Source: Rhabdaerophilum sp. SD176
GTDB lineage: Bacteria > Pseudomonadota > Alphaproteobacteria > Rhizobiales > Beijerinckiaceae
NCBI RefSeq assembly: GCF_030143245.1
Contig: NZ_JARJNS010000005.1
Location: 124,001 to 188,000, forward strand
Direction of reading: 5' to 3'
DNA length: 64,000 bases
The number at the start of each line of letters is the position of its first letter. Positions within the stretch are counted from its first letter, which is position 1. The notes beneath the pieces are model-generated. The model searched no databases. It worked only from the letters and a program-made list of their open reading frames with translations, and was not told where the DNA came from. Made by a program: the position numbers and the translations under genes. Shown here in pieces: positions 35,617 through 43,906 of this stretch.

Positions 35617-36306
35617 ATGATTATCACGGGCAAGGACAGCAAGGATGCGGGCCTGCAGCCCGCCGGCAACCTCCACCGCCGCTCGTTCCTCCTTGGCGCG
35701 ACGGCCGGTCTGGGCGCGCTGGCTCTGGGCGGTTGCGTCACGAATGACGGCATGAGCCTCGCCGAGGCGGAAAAACTTTACGGCGCGGTGCCGGACAAGA
35801 AATTTCCGATCCCGGCGGTCGATATCAGCCAGGTTGATCCGAAATACTTCCGCCGCACCGTGCGTATGGAGACCGACGAGGCGCCGGGCACGATCATCGT
35901 CGATCCCAAGAACTTCTACGTCTATCGGATCGAGGGCGAGGGCAATGCCACGCGCTATGGCGCCAATGTCGGACGCGAAGGCTTCCTCTGGAGTGGTGAA
36001 GCCTATGTCGGGCGGAAGGCCGAATGGCCGACCTGGACGCCGCCGAGGGAAATGATCAAGCGCCAGCCGGAAGTCGCGAAATATGCCCGCGGCATGCCGG
36101 GCGGCCCCGAAAACCCGCTCGGTGCGCGCACGCTGTATCTGTATCAGAATGGCGTCTACACGCTGTACACGCTCTACAGCACCAGCGATCCGGAATCGAT
36201 CGGCAGCGGCGTGACCAGCGGTTGCACAGGCCTGCTGACGCAGGACATGATCGACCTTTATGACCGGACGCCGGTCAAGACGAAGGTGATTGTCCTGCCG
36301 GCCTGA
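35617..36306 (+). CDS. YkuD-fold L,D-transpeptidase-like lipoprotein with altered active site
   Basis: The 229-residue protein has a twin-arginine-like signal (RRSFLLGATAGLGALALGGC) with a lipobox ending in Cys about 41, so it is probably a lipoprotein. The YkuD domain spans about 85-228. The nucleophile region reads GSGVTSGCTGLL, keeping the cysteine. The usual catalytic-histidine motif HGT upstream reads YST (in TLYSTSDPESIG), and the Arg of SxGCxR is Gly. Canonical enzymes cross-link peptidoglycan or attach proteins to it. This one may be inactive, use other residues, or belong to a distinct rhizobial subfamily. Confidence 0.8.
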   Translation: MIITGKDSKDAGLQPAGNLHRRSFLLGATAGLGALALGGCVTNDGMSLAEAEKLYGAVPDKKFPIPAVDISQVDPKYFRRTVRMETDEAPGTIIVDPKNFYVYRIEGEGNATRYGANVGREGFLWSGEAYVGRKAEWPTWTPPREMIKRQPEVAKYARGMPGGPENPLGARTLYLYQNGVYTLYTLYSTSDPESIGSGVTSGCTGLLTQDMIDLYDRTPVKTKVIVLPA

Positions 36307-36319
36307 GTGAGGCCAGCCA

Positions 36320-37111
36320 TCATTTGAGGCTGTTGGCCAGGAAGCTCTGCAGCCTTTCGCTGCGCGGGTTCGACAGGATCTCGGCAGGTGGCCCTTCTTC
36401 CTCGATCACCCCGCGATGGAGGAAGATCACCCGGCTCGCCACCTCGCGCGCAAAGCCCATCTCGTGCGTGACCACCAGCATGGTCCGGCCTTCTTCCGCG
36501 AGCGAGCGCATCACGCGGAGAACCTCGCCCACCAGTTCGGGATCGAGCGCGGAGGTCGGCTCGTCGAACAGCATGACCTCCGGCTCCATCGCGAGGGCCC
36601 GGGCGATCGCCACGCGCTGCTGCTCGCCACCCGACATATGCGAGGGATAGGCATCCTTGCGATGGCTGACGCCGACCCGCGCCAGATAATGCTCTGCGCG
36701 GGCGACAGCCTCCGCCCGCGAAAGGCCGAGCACCCGGATCGGCGCTTCGATGACATTCTCGAGGGCCGTCATATGCCCCCAGAGGTTGAATTGCTGGAAC
36801 ACCATGGCGAGGCGCGCCCGCATGCGCTGGAGTTGCAGCGGATCCTCGGCATCAAGCTCGCCCCGGCGATCAGGGACAAGGCGTAACTCCTCGCCGCTGA
36901 CGATGATCCGCCCGGCATTCGGCTTCTCGAGCAGGTTCAGGCAGCGCAGAACCGTGCTCTTGCCCGAACCGGATGAGCCGATCATCGCGATGACATCGCC
37001 CGATTTGGCGGCAAGGGACACGCCTTTCAGCACCTCGACCGTGCCGAAGCTCTTCCGGAGCTCCTCCGCGCGCAGCTTCTCGACCGGCCCGGCGGCCATC
37101 TCCTTGGACAT
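36320..37111 (-). CDS. Polar amino acid ABC transporter, ATP-binding protein
   Basis: This ATPase (263 residues from ATG 37111) energises uptake by the permeases encoded upstream. It has Walker [11 protein letters not shown]-loop FQQFNLW, signature [15 protein letters not shown], Walker B VMLFDEP and the switch His in VVTHEMG. It is closest in type to HisP/OccP/GlnQ (PAAT family). AAGGAG precedes 37111; an ATG 15 bp upstream overlaps the stop of the deacylase gene (ATGA) and is also possible. It is the last gene of a five-gene minus-strand operon. Confidence 0.9.
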   Translation of the reverse strand: MSKEMAAGPVEKLRAEELRKSFGTVEVLKGVSLAAKSGDVIAMIGSSGSGKSTVLRCLNLLEKPNAGRIIVSGEELRLVPDRRGELDAEDPLQLQRMRARLAMVFQQFNLWGHMTALENVIEAPIRVLGLSRAEAVARAEHYLARVGVSHRKDAYPSHMSGGEQQRVAIARALAMEPEVMLFDEPTSALDPELVGEVLRVMRSLAEEGRTMLVVTHEMGFAREVASRVIFLHRGVIEEEGPPAEILSNPRSERLQSFLANSLK

Positions 37112-37122
37112 GGGGAACTCCT

Positions 37123-38238
37123 TCATGGGCTCAGGAGGCGGCCGCTGCGCCGGAGGCTGTCTCCGGCAACCTTGCCGAGACGTTTTCCCGGCGTCACGAA
37201 AGTCTCGGCGGAGCGTGCGTAGAACATGCCGGCCGAAAGCGTCGTGACCGGAGTCAGGGCACCGGTGATCGGATCGATGATATCCGCCAGGATCTCTCCG
37301 GCCTTCACTGTTTCACCGGCCTTCCGGCGATAGGTGAGGATGCCGCCAGCCGGCGCGATGATCGGCTCCGAGGCCTCAAGCCGCGTCGGCCGGCACAGCA
37401 GGGGCGGCAGATCGGGCTTTTCGCCGTCGAGCACGCCCGCATGGCAGAGGAAACCCAGGATTGCGTGGGCATCGGCCTCGGCCAGATCCTGGGCGACATC
37501 CGACTGGCCGCGCAACTCCACCGTCACGGCATGGCAGCCGTCCGGCAATGGCCGGTCCGGCCTGGCCTTGGCCAGTTCCGCCCAGGGGCGGCTCAGCGCT
37601 TCGTCGAACGGATCACCGCCGGAAACATCCGCCAGCAGGATCGCCTTGGCGCCCAGAAGCGCGGCGAGCGGGGTGAAAGCGAGCAGTGAACGCGGTTGTG
37701 TGTAGAGATGGAGGGCGGCATCGGCATCGCAATGCAGGTCAAGGACAAGATCGGCATCCAGCGCAAGCCGGAGCAAGGCCGCCTTCAGATGCTGCGGAGC
37801 GCTGCTCCGCGGCTGCTGCCACAGGGCTTCGGCAAAGGCCTCGCGCACCGTGCGTCCGTTCAGGGTCTCGTCCATGGTCAGCCGGTCGCCCACGCGAGCG
37901 ACAAGCAGTGCCGCAAGATCCGGAAAGTCGCGGTTGAAATTGCCGCCATCGGACAGCGAGAAGCGGCCGACCGGCAGGCCGAGAACCTGCTGGGCGAGAC
38001 CGATCGGGTTGGCGACCGGCACGAGCGTCACCTGCCCGACCAGCGCGCCGGCCGCATCGAGCGCGGCCAGTTCGCGCCGCAGCACCTGCGCGCAGATCAT
38101 GCCGGGGATTTCGTCCGCATGCAGCGCCGCCTGGATGTAGACATGCGGCCGGGCATTGCGGCGGCCGAACCGGTGCACGGTGAGGCTGTATTCGGTGCCC
38201 GGGCTCCCCGAGGGGATGGCGATTGTTTCGGTGGGCAT
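37123..38238 (-). CDS. Succinylglutamate desuccinylase/aspartoacylase-family deacylase
   Basis: The 371-residue M14-like zinc hydrolase shows the metal motif HADEIPG (HxxE, about residues 40-46) and the third ligand in LDLHCD (about 165-170). The C-terminal 90 residues form a lipoyl/biotin-like beta-barrel region ([27 protein letters not shown]). Relatives deacylate N-acyl amino acids, such as AstE, aspartoacylase and the DoeB/EutE ectoine enzymes. Its place between permease and ATPase genes suggests that the imported compound is an N-acylated amino acid or that import feeds this step. The substrate is unknown. Confidence 0.82.
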   Translation of the reverse strand: MPTETIAIPSGSPGTEYSLTVHRFGRRNARPHVYIQAALHADEIPGMICAQVLRRELAALDAAGALVGQVTLVPVANPIGLAQQVLGLPVGRFSLSDGGNFNRDFPDLAALLVARVGDRLTMDETLNGRTVREAFAEALWQQPRSSAPQHLKAALLRLALDADLVLDLHCDADAALHLYTQPRSLLAFTPLAALLGAKAILLADVSGGDPFDEALSRPWAELAKARPDRPLPDGCHAVTVELRGQSDVAQDLAEADAHAILGFLCHAGVLDGEKPDLPPLLCRPTRLEASEPIIAPAGGILTYRRKAGETVKAGEILADIIDPITGALTPVTTLSAGMFYARSAETFVTPGKRLGKVAGDSLRRSGRLLSP

Positions 38239-38240
38239 GG

Positions 38241-38951
38241 TCAGGCTGCTTTCGACGGAATGGACATTGGCCGGAGATGCCGGAGGAAGCGTCCCTCGAG
38301 CAGCTTGACCAGCCCGACAAGGGCGAAGGTGATGACGAAATAGAACACGGCGACGAGCCCGAAGGCCTCGAACGGTGCGAGATGGTTGTAGTAGACGTCA
38401 CGCGCGGTACGGGTGAGCTCGACAATCGTCACCGCGCTGGCGATCGAGGTGGCATGCATGACCATGACCAGCTCGTTGCCATATTGCGGCAGCGCCCGGC
38501 GGATCGCGCTCGGCAGCAGGATCCGGGTATAGATCGTCGCGGTCGACATGCCGAGGCTCCGGGCGGCTTCCAGCTCGCCGCTGGGCGTCTGGCGCAGGGC
38601 GCCGGCAAGGATTTCGGTTGTGTAGGCCGTGCTGTTGAGCGCAAAGGCGAGCCAGGCGCAAAACCACGCATTCCGGAAAAGCGGCCAGGCCATGCTCTCG
38701 CGCAGCCACTCGAACTGCGCGAGGCCGAAATAGATCATGTAGAGCTGCACCAGCAGCGGCGTTCCCCGGATCACATAGGTGTAGAGGAAGACCGGCTTCG
38801 ACAGCCAGGGATTGCGCGACACGCGGGCAATGGCCAAAGGCACCGAGAGCAGGAACGAGGCCGAGACAGAGATCGCCATCAGGATCAGGCTGATTTTCAG
38901 CCCGTTGAGATAGAGCGGCCAGGATTCGGCGATGAGGGCCCAGTCGATCAT
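38241..38951 (-). CDS. Polar amino acid ABC transporter permease (HisM type)
   Basis: The 236-residue permease has five to six hydrophobic segments and the EAA loop (ELEAARSLGMSTATIYTRILLP, coupling helix to the ATPase). The C-terminus LEGRFLRHLRPM is typical of HisM/OccM. It overlaps the upstream permease gene by one base and precedes the deacylase gene by 2 bp. Confidence 0.9.
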   Translation of the reverse strand: MIDWALIAESWPLYLNGLKISLILMAISVSASFLLSVPLAIARVSRNPWLSKPVFLYTYVIRGTPLLVQLYMIYFGLAQFEWLRESMAWPLFRNAWFCAWLAFALNSTAYTTEILAGALRQTPSGELEAARSLGMSTATIYTRILLPSAIRRALPQYGNELVMVMHATSIASAVTIVELTRTARDVYYNHLAPFEAFGLVAVFYFVITFALVGLVKLLEGRFLRHLRPMSIPSKAA

Positions 38952-39640
38952 CAGAATTCGACCTTTCTCACGCCGAGCGAGAAGCGCCGTTCCAGCCAGC
39001 CGAGCAGCAGGATGGAGATCGTGGTCACGGCCAGATAGAGCCCGGCAATCGTCGCATAGAAGGTGAAGGGCGCCCGCGTCGTGGCGGAGGCGAGATTGGC
39101 GCGGTGGACCATGTCATCGAGCCCGATGATCGAGAGCAAGGCCGTCGCCTTGATCATGACGAGCCAGTTATTCGTGAAGCCGGGAATGGCGTGGCGGACC
39201 ATCTGTGGCAGGATGATCCGGCGCAGGATCTGGCCCTGGGTCATGCCATAGGCCTTGCCGGCCTCCATCTGCCCCCGGGGGATGGCAAGGATCGCGCCGC
39301 GGAACGTCTCGGTCAGGTAGGCGCCGAAGATGAAGCCGAGCGTCAGGGTGCCGGCCAGGAAGGGATTGATGTCGAAATAGCCGAGGCCCGCCCGGTCGGC
39401 CAGCGCATTCACCATGATCTGCCCGCCATAGAAGATCAGCAGCAGGAGCACGAGTTCGGGCAGGCCGCGGATCAGCGTCGTGTAGACATCCGCTGCCAGC
39501 CCGGCCATGCGCGAGCCGGAGAGCTTCGCCCCCGCGCCGATCAGCCCGAACAGGCAGGCGATCGACAGCGACGTGGCCGAGATCAGCAGGGTCGAGCGGA
39601 GACCCTCGAGGATGGCGGGAAAATAGCCATGGAGGAACAT
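38951..39640 (-). CDS. Polar amino acid ABC transporter permease (HisQ type)
   Basis: This is the second permease of the heterodimer, 229 residues. The EAA-loop sequence is GQMEAGKAYGMTQGQILRRI and the C-terminus is LGWLERRFSLGVRKVEF, as in HisQ/OccQ. It is encoded 42 bp after the binding-protein gene. The family transports basic amino acids, opines or glutamine; the ligand is not determined here. Confidence 0.9.
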   Translation of the reverse strand: MFLHGYFPAILEGLRSTLLISATSLSIACLFGLIGAGAKLSGSRMAGLAADVYTTLIRGLPELVLLLLIFYGGQIMVNALADRAGLGYFDINPFLAGTLTLGFIFGAYLTETFRGAILAIPRGQMEAGKAYGMTQGQILRRIILPQMVRHAIPGFTNNWLVMIKATALLSIIGLDDMVHRANLASATTRAPFTFYATIAGLYLAVTTISILLLGWLERRFSLGVRKVEF

Positions 39641-39682
39641 GAGAACGTCCCGCCTTCGCGCGAGGGTCGCCGGAATTCGGGA

Positions 39683-40459
39683 TCAGGAGCCCGAGATGTC
39701 GAAATCGAAATACTTGTCGGCCAGCGCCTTGTAGCGCCCGCTCGATTTCAGGGCCGCGAGGGCCGCATTGATGCGGGTGCGCAAGGCCTCGTCATCCTTG
39801 CGGACGGCGATCCCGACGCCCGAGCCGGCGCCGATCCGGATCGCCGGGCCGAGCTGCGCGAAGCCCTTGCCTTCCGGCTTCTTCAGGAAGGCCTCTGCCG
39901 AGACCACCGACGAACCGAAGGCCACGTCGGCGCGGCCGACAGCGAGCTCCATATAGACTTCGGTTTCCTTGCCGGCGAGAACGATCTCGCTGCCCTTGTA
40001 GTTCTCGGCCAGATAGGCGGCGCGCGGCGAATTGCGCAGCACGACGATCTTCTTGCCCTTGAGCGAGGCCGGGGAATGGTCGGCAAAGGCGCCGGTCTTG
40101 GCCACGAAGCGCGAGGGCACGTCATAATAGGGGTCCGAGAAATTGACCGACTTCTTGCGTGCTTCGGTGATTGTCATCGAAGCGACGATCATGTCGAACT
40201 TCTTCGCGTTGAGCGCCGGGATCATCCCGTCGAACTCCTGCTGGACAAACACGCATTCCGCCTTCATCTCGGCGCAGATCGCGTTGGCAATATCGATGTC
40301 GAAGCCGCCGAGCTTGCCGTCCGGCGCGATCATCGAGAAGGGCGGGTAATTGCCTTCGACGCCGATGCGCAGCTTCGGGGCCTGGGCGATGGCCGACGGG
40401 GCCAGAATGAGGGCGAGGGCGGCCGCGCCGGCGGCCGACAGGAAGGTACGCTTCAGCAT
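39683..40459 (-). CDS. Polar amino acid ABC transporter, periplasmic binding protein
   Basis: The 258-residue binding protein of the SBP_bac_3 type has a Sec signal (RTFLSAAGAAALALILAPSAIA, cleavage before QAPKLRIG). The opening LRIGVEGNYPPFSMIAPDG, DIDIANAICAEM and IVASMTITEARKKSVNFSDPY match the lysine/arginine/ornithine/opine group. The start at 40459 follows GGGAGAT. It heads the transporter operon and is divergent from the RpiR gene. Confidence 0.92.
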   Translation of the reverse strand: MLKRTFLSAAGAAALALILAPSAIAQAPKLRIGVEGNYPPFSMIAPDGKLGGFDIDIANAICAEMKAECVFVQQEFDGMIPALNAKKFDMIVASMTITEARKKSVNFSDPYYDVPSRFVAKTGAFADHSPASLKGKKIVVLRNSPRAAYLAENYKGSEIVLAGKETEVYMELAVGRADVAFGSSVVSAEAFLKKPEGKGFAQLGPAIRIGAGSGVGIAVRKDDEALRTRINAALAALKSSGRYKALADKYFDFDISGS

Positions 40460-40521
40460 GCAGGATCTCCCGTTGGAATGCAGTGGATTGCTTGTCCGAT
40501 CCGGCTTCACTGTGGCGAATA

Positions 40522-40548
40522 ATTTTCATACAGTCAACACATGAAAAA
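40522..40548. promoter_or_regulatory. Inverted repeat overlapping the first possible RpiR start codon
   Basis: ATTTTCAT (40522-40529) and ATGAAAAA (40541-40548) form an imperfect inverted repeat with an 11-bp spacer in the 81-bp divergent gap. It could be the operator through which the RpiR regulator controls both itself and the transporter operon. It overlaps the upstream candidate start codon, which favours the downstream start at 40589. Confidence 0.4.
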
Positions 40549-41464
40549 ATCTCTTCATTCACAAAATGACGCCCAGGGTGTCAGCGACATGGCCTTCGCC
40601 GCCTCCCCGCTTGGCCAGCAATTGCTGGAGCAGCAGGCTTCCGGCTCGGTCTCGAACCGGGCCATTGCCGAACACCTGCTCCGCAATCCAGTCCGGGGCG
40701 CATCCCTGTCGATCGAGGATCTGGCGGCGGCGAGCGGCGTCTCGACGGCGACCCTGTCACGCTTTGCCCGCCATCTCGGCTATGGCGGTTTCCCTGACCT
40801 GCGGGCGGCGCTTGCCGATACGCTGCAATCCGTCCTCCGCCCGGTGGAGAAGCTGCGCGGCGCGCTTGATCGCGCCGAGGGCGCCGCGCCCATGCGCGAG
40901 GGCCTCGAGGATACGCTGGCCAACCTGCGCGGCACGGCCGAGGGCCTTGTGCCAGGCACGATCGCGCGGATCGTCGAAAGGCTGACAACAGCACGCTGCG
41001 TCTATGTGATGGGTTTCGGGCTCTCGGCGCATCTCGCCGGCTTTCTTGCGCTCGGCCTTCAGCCCTTCTGCCACCATATCGTCAATGTGGTCGAATATGG
41101 CGGCACGGAAAATGCGGCCGGACGTCTGATGAATCTCGGTCCGGAGGACGCGCTCGTCGCGATCTCGTTTCCGCGCTACGCAACGGATGTCGTCCATCTC
41201 ACCCGGTATGCTGCGGATCAGGGCGTGACAATCTTCGCGATCACGGATTCGGCAGCCTCGCCGCTCGTGCCCCTGGCGAGCGAGACGCTGATCGCCCAGG
41301 CGACGCATCCCGTCCTGTCCTCTAGCAATGTGGCCGCCCTGCTGGTGATCGAGGCTTTGGTCGCGGCGTTGATGGTCTCGAACGCTGACAATCTCGCCAA
41401 GGCCGCACGGCTGACCGACGCCATCTCGGCCTACCTCGTTTCGCAGCCGCCGAAGGCGCGTTAG
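40541..41464 (+). CDS. MurR/RpiR-family transcriptional regulator
   Basis: The protein has an N-terminal HTH_6 domain (LSIEDLAAASGVSTATLSRFARHLGYGGF) and a C-terminal SIS sugar-phosphate-binding domain (about 140-275, starting near ARCVYVMGFG). It is divergent from the amino acid transporter operon, so it is probably its local regulator. The ATG at 40541 (307 residues) has no visible ribosome binding site. The ATG at 40589 (291 residues) has CAGGG upstream and still includes the full HTH, so it may be the true start. Confidence 0.87.
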   Translation: MKKSLHSQNDAQGVSDMAFAASPLGQQLLEQQASGSVSNRAIAEHLLRNPVRGASLSIEDLAAASGVSTATLSRFARHLGYGGFPDLRAALADTLQSVLRPVEKLRGALDRAEGAAPMREGLEDTLANLRGTAEGLVPGTIARIVERLTTARCVYVMGFGLSAHLAGFLALGLQPFCHHIVNVVEYGGTENAAGRLMNLGPEDALVAISFPRYATDVVHLTRYAADQGVTIFAITDSAASPLVPLASETLIAQATHPVLSSSNVAALLVIEALVAALMVSNADNLAKAARLTDAISAYLVSQPPKAR

Positions 41465-41465
41465 T

Positions 41466-42509
41466 TCAGGCTGCCTCCGCCCGGAGCAGCATGCCGAAGA
41501 GGTCGCGCGGTTCGTCCGGGTCGGCGAGCAGGTCGAGTTCGTCATACTCCCCGCTCTCGTCCGCCGCCCGGGCCAGCCAACGCAGGGCAGAGAAATCCTC
41601 GATCGCGAAGCCGACCGAGTCGAACAGCGTGATCTCGCGTGCCTCGCGCCGGCCCGGTTCCAGCCCGGCCACGACGCGCCATAATTCCGTGACCGGATGA
41701 TCCTCTGGCAATTGCTGGATCTCGCCCTCGATCCGCGTCTGCGGCGGATATTCCACGAAGATCGAGGAACGCCGCAGGATATCGGCATGCAACTCGGTCT
41801 TGCCAGGGCAATCCCCGCCCACAGCGTTGATATGGACCCCGGCTCCGACCATGTTATCGGTCAGGATCGTCGCGTTGGCCTTGTCGGCCGTGGCGGTGGT
41901 GATGATATCGGCGCCGAGTACCGCGCTCTCGGGCGTGTCGCAGATCTCGATCACGAAGCCATAGCGGGCGAGGTTGGCGGCACAACGCCGGCTGGCGGTC
42001 GGGTCGATATCATGCAGGCGTAGCCGGTCGATGCCGAGCACGGCCTTGAAGGCCAGCGCCTGGAACTCGGATTGCGCACCGTTGCCGATCAGCGCCATGA
42101 CGCGCGCCCCCGCCGGGGCGAGGTGGCGGGCAGCCATGGCTGATGTCGCTGCGGTGCGCAGGGCCGTCAGGATGGTCATCTCGCTCAGCAGGACCGGATA
42201 GCCGGTCGCCACATCGGCGAGCATTCCGAAGGCCGTCACGGTCTGCAGCCCGTCGCGGGTGTTTCGCGGGTGGCCATTGACATATTTGAACGCATATTGC
42301 CCGCCATCGCTGGTCGGCATCAGTTCTATCACGCCCTCCCGGCTGTGCGACGCGACGCGGGCGGTCTTGTCGAAATGCTCCCAGCGCCGGAAATCCTCCT
42401 CGATTGAGGCTGCAAGCGCGCGCAGGACCGACTCGACACCGCGTGCGAGGATGATGCGCATCATCCGCTCGACGCTGACGAAACGGACGAGATTGAGCTT
42501 GCGATCCAT
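41466..42509 (-). CDS. Ornithine cyclodeaminase-family protein
   Basis: The 347-residue protein is of the OCD/mu-crystallin NAD-binding family. The Rossmann segment ALIGNGAQSEFQALAFKAVLG lies at about 135-155. ITTATADK and INAVGGDCPGKTEL are typical. Family members convert ornithine to proline, reduce cyclic imines, or act in ectoine breakdown (EutC). ATG 42509 (MDRKLNLVRFVSVERMM) has GGGGAG upstream. It is convergent with the RpiR gene (1 bp apart) and divergent from an Lrp-type regulator, which probably controls it. Confidence 0.88.
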   Translation of the reverse strand: MDRKLNLVRFVSVERMMRIILARGVESVLRALAASIEEDFRRWEHFDKTARVASHSREGVIELMPTSDGGQYAFKYVNGHPRNTRDGLQTVTAFGMLADVATGYPVLLSEMTILTALRTAATSAMAARHLAPAGARVMALIGNGAQSEFQALAFKAVLGIDRLRLHDIDPTASRRCAANLARYGFVIEICDTPESAVLGADIITTATADKANATILTDNMVGAGVHINAVGGDCPGKTELHADILRRSSIFVEYPPQTRIEGEIQQLPEDHPVTELWRVVAGLEPGRREAREITLFDSVGFAIEDFSALRWLARAADESGEYDELDLLADPDEPRDLFGMLLRAEAA

Positions 42510-42597
42510 GGCCGGCACTCCCCTTGTTTCCCCCGAGCCTAGCCGCAGGTTCCGGCGGAATGAACAGGCCAGATTGGCAGTCGCGTCAAAATAAGCT

Positions 42598-42630
42598 ATC
42601 ATAATGGCATATACTGTTTGCCATTATGAT
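42598..42630. promoter_or_regulatory. 33-bp inverted repeat in the ocd/lrp divergent gap
   Basis: ATCATAATGGCA (42598-42609) and TGCCATTATGAT (42619-42630) form a perfect 12-bp inverted repeat around a 9-bp AT-rich spacer. It ends 14 bp before the Lrp-family gene start and is 89 bp from the ocd start. The size and symmetry fit an Lrp/AsnC dimer site used for autoregulation and control of the divergent gene. Confidence 0.6.
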
Positions 42631-42644
42631 CATGCAGGCCTGCC

Positions 42645-43091
42645 ATGGATGTGCTGGACCGCCGCCTCATCACCCTGCTGCGCCAGAATGGTCGCCGGGG
42701 CATTTCCGATCTCGCTCTTGAGCTCGATGTCTCGCGGGCAACGGTCCGGGCCCGGATCGAGCGGCTGGAGCAGCAGGGCGATATCGTCGGCTACACGGTG
42801 ATCCTCCGGGCCGATGTCCATTCCGCCCCGGTCCGCGGCATCACGCTGATCGAGGTCGAAGGCCGCGCGAAGGATCGTGTCGTCGCGGCGCTGACCGGTC
42901 TCGCTGAGGTGACGGCCATCCATACGACCAGCGGCAAATGGGACCTGATCGCCGAGATCAGCACGGAAAGCCTGACCGCGCTCGACGACGTGCTCAACCG
43001 AATGCGGATGACGCCCGGCATCGCAGCCTCGGAAACCCATCTGCTGCTGGCGACGCCGCGCAGCAGCCAGGCGGGACTTGCTTCCGCCTGA
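42645..43091 (+). CDS. Lrp/AsnC-family transcriptional regulator
   Basis: The 148-residue protein has the N-terminal AsnC-type HTH (MDVLDRRLITLLRQNGRRG, then ISDLALELDVSRATVRARI) and a C-terminal RAM ligand-binding domain (about 65-140). Such regulators often control a divergent amino acid catabolic gene, here the ornithine cyclodeaminase gene. The ligand is probably an amino acid but is not known. A long perfect inverted repeat lies just upstream. Confidence 0.9.
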   Translation: MDVLDRRLITLLRQNGRRGISDLALELDVSRATVRARIERLEQQGDIVGYTVILRADVHSAPVRGITLIEVEGRAKDRVVAALTGLAEVTAIHTTSGKWDLIAEISTESLTALDDVLNRMRMTPGIAASETHLLLATPRSSQAGLASA

Positions 43092-43097
43092 ACGCGA

Positions 43098-43823
43098 TCA
43101 GGCCAGGGTGAGCCGCACGGCGCCGAGCCCTTCGATCTCCGCGACTGCCACGCCTGGCCCCGGCACCGGAATGATGCCGCAGACGGAGCCGGTGGTCACG
43201 AATTGCCCGGCCTTCAGCCCGCCCAGCGTATCATTCCCGCGCGAAAGCCAGGCAGCCGTCGCGCCCAGCGGGTCCAAAGCCGGCGGCGCGGCAGGCGCGT
43301 CATGGACCAGCTTTCCGTCGATCCGGAACCGGCAGGCACGGCCCGGCACAGCCAGTTCCTGCCAGGGCTTGAATTCGGCGCCCATGACATAGCCGCGATT
43401 GGCCATGAGGTCGCCGAGAAAGGCGTAGAGGTTGCGGTCCGGCTCTGCGAGCCGCGCCCCCACCAGTTCGACGCCGATGGAATAACCCTCGATCGCCTCC
43501 GCGATCATCGCACGGCTGTAATCGCCCGGCGCCAGATCCCGGTTCAGCCGGAGCGCGATCTCGATCTCGACACCGAGGCCCGGCCCGAAGGGCCACGACG
43601 CCCCTTCGGCCTTCGACATTCCGGCGAAGATCGGCGCGGCAATCGGCCCGAGCCGCGGATGGTCAGCAACCTTCCAGCCCGCCACGCTTTCGCCGAGGGC
43701 CTCGCAGGTCAGCCTCTGGACGGTATAGGCCTCCTCCAGCGAGGCCGGTTCGGGGCTTGGCCCGAGCAGGATGCCCTTCTGCCGCGCTTCGACCAGCCAA
43801 CGGGTGAATTCGGTAGCGTTCAC
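43098..43823 (-). CDS. 2-keto-4-pentenoate hydratase / FAH-family protein
   Basis: The 241-residue protein resembles 2-oxopent-4-enoate hydratases of meta-cleavage pathways. The metal-binding acidic residues are visible in GVEIEIALRL. GWKVADHPRLGPIAAPIFAGM and SIGVELVGARL are family-like. It acts on 2-hydroxy-2,4-dienoate-type compounds, or may be a decarboxylase relative; the exact substrate is uncertain. It is convergent with the Lrp-family gene and 83 bp downstream of the Nudix gene. Confidence 0.8.
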   Translation of the reverse strand: MNATEFTRWLVEARQKGILLGPSPEPASLEEAYTVQRLTCEALGESVAGWKVADHPRLGPIAAPIFAGMSKAEGASWPFGPGLGVEIEIALRLNRDLAPGDYSRAMIAEAIEGYSIGVELVGARLAEPDRNLYAFLGDLMANRGYVMGAEFKPWQELAVPGRACRFRIDGKLVHDAPAAPPALDPLGATAAWLSRGNDTLGGLKAGQFVTTGSVCGIIPVPGPGVAVAEIEGLGAVRLTLA

Positions 43824-43906
43824 GTCGCATTTCCTTCCGGTATTTGGCTTCGACCATCCGCCCCTTCAGGCTTCGCGTCAGCGTAGGACCCGGCGGGGCC
43901 CGGCGT

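Noticed and set aside
36320-43091. A complete ectoine catabolic cluster
   Set aside because: Ectoine hydrolase (EutD/DoeA), the aminotransferase and the MocR-type EnuR regulator are missing, so only a family-level resemblance remains.
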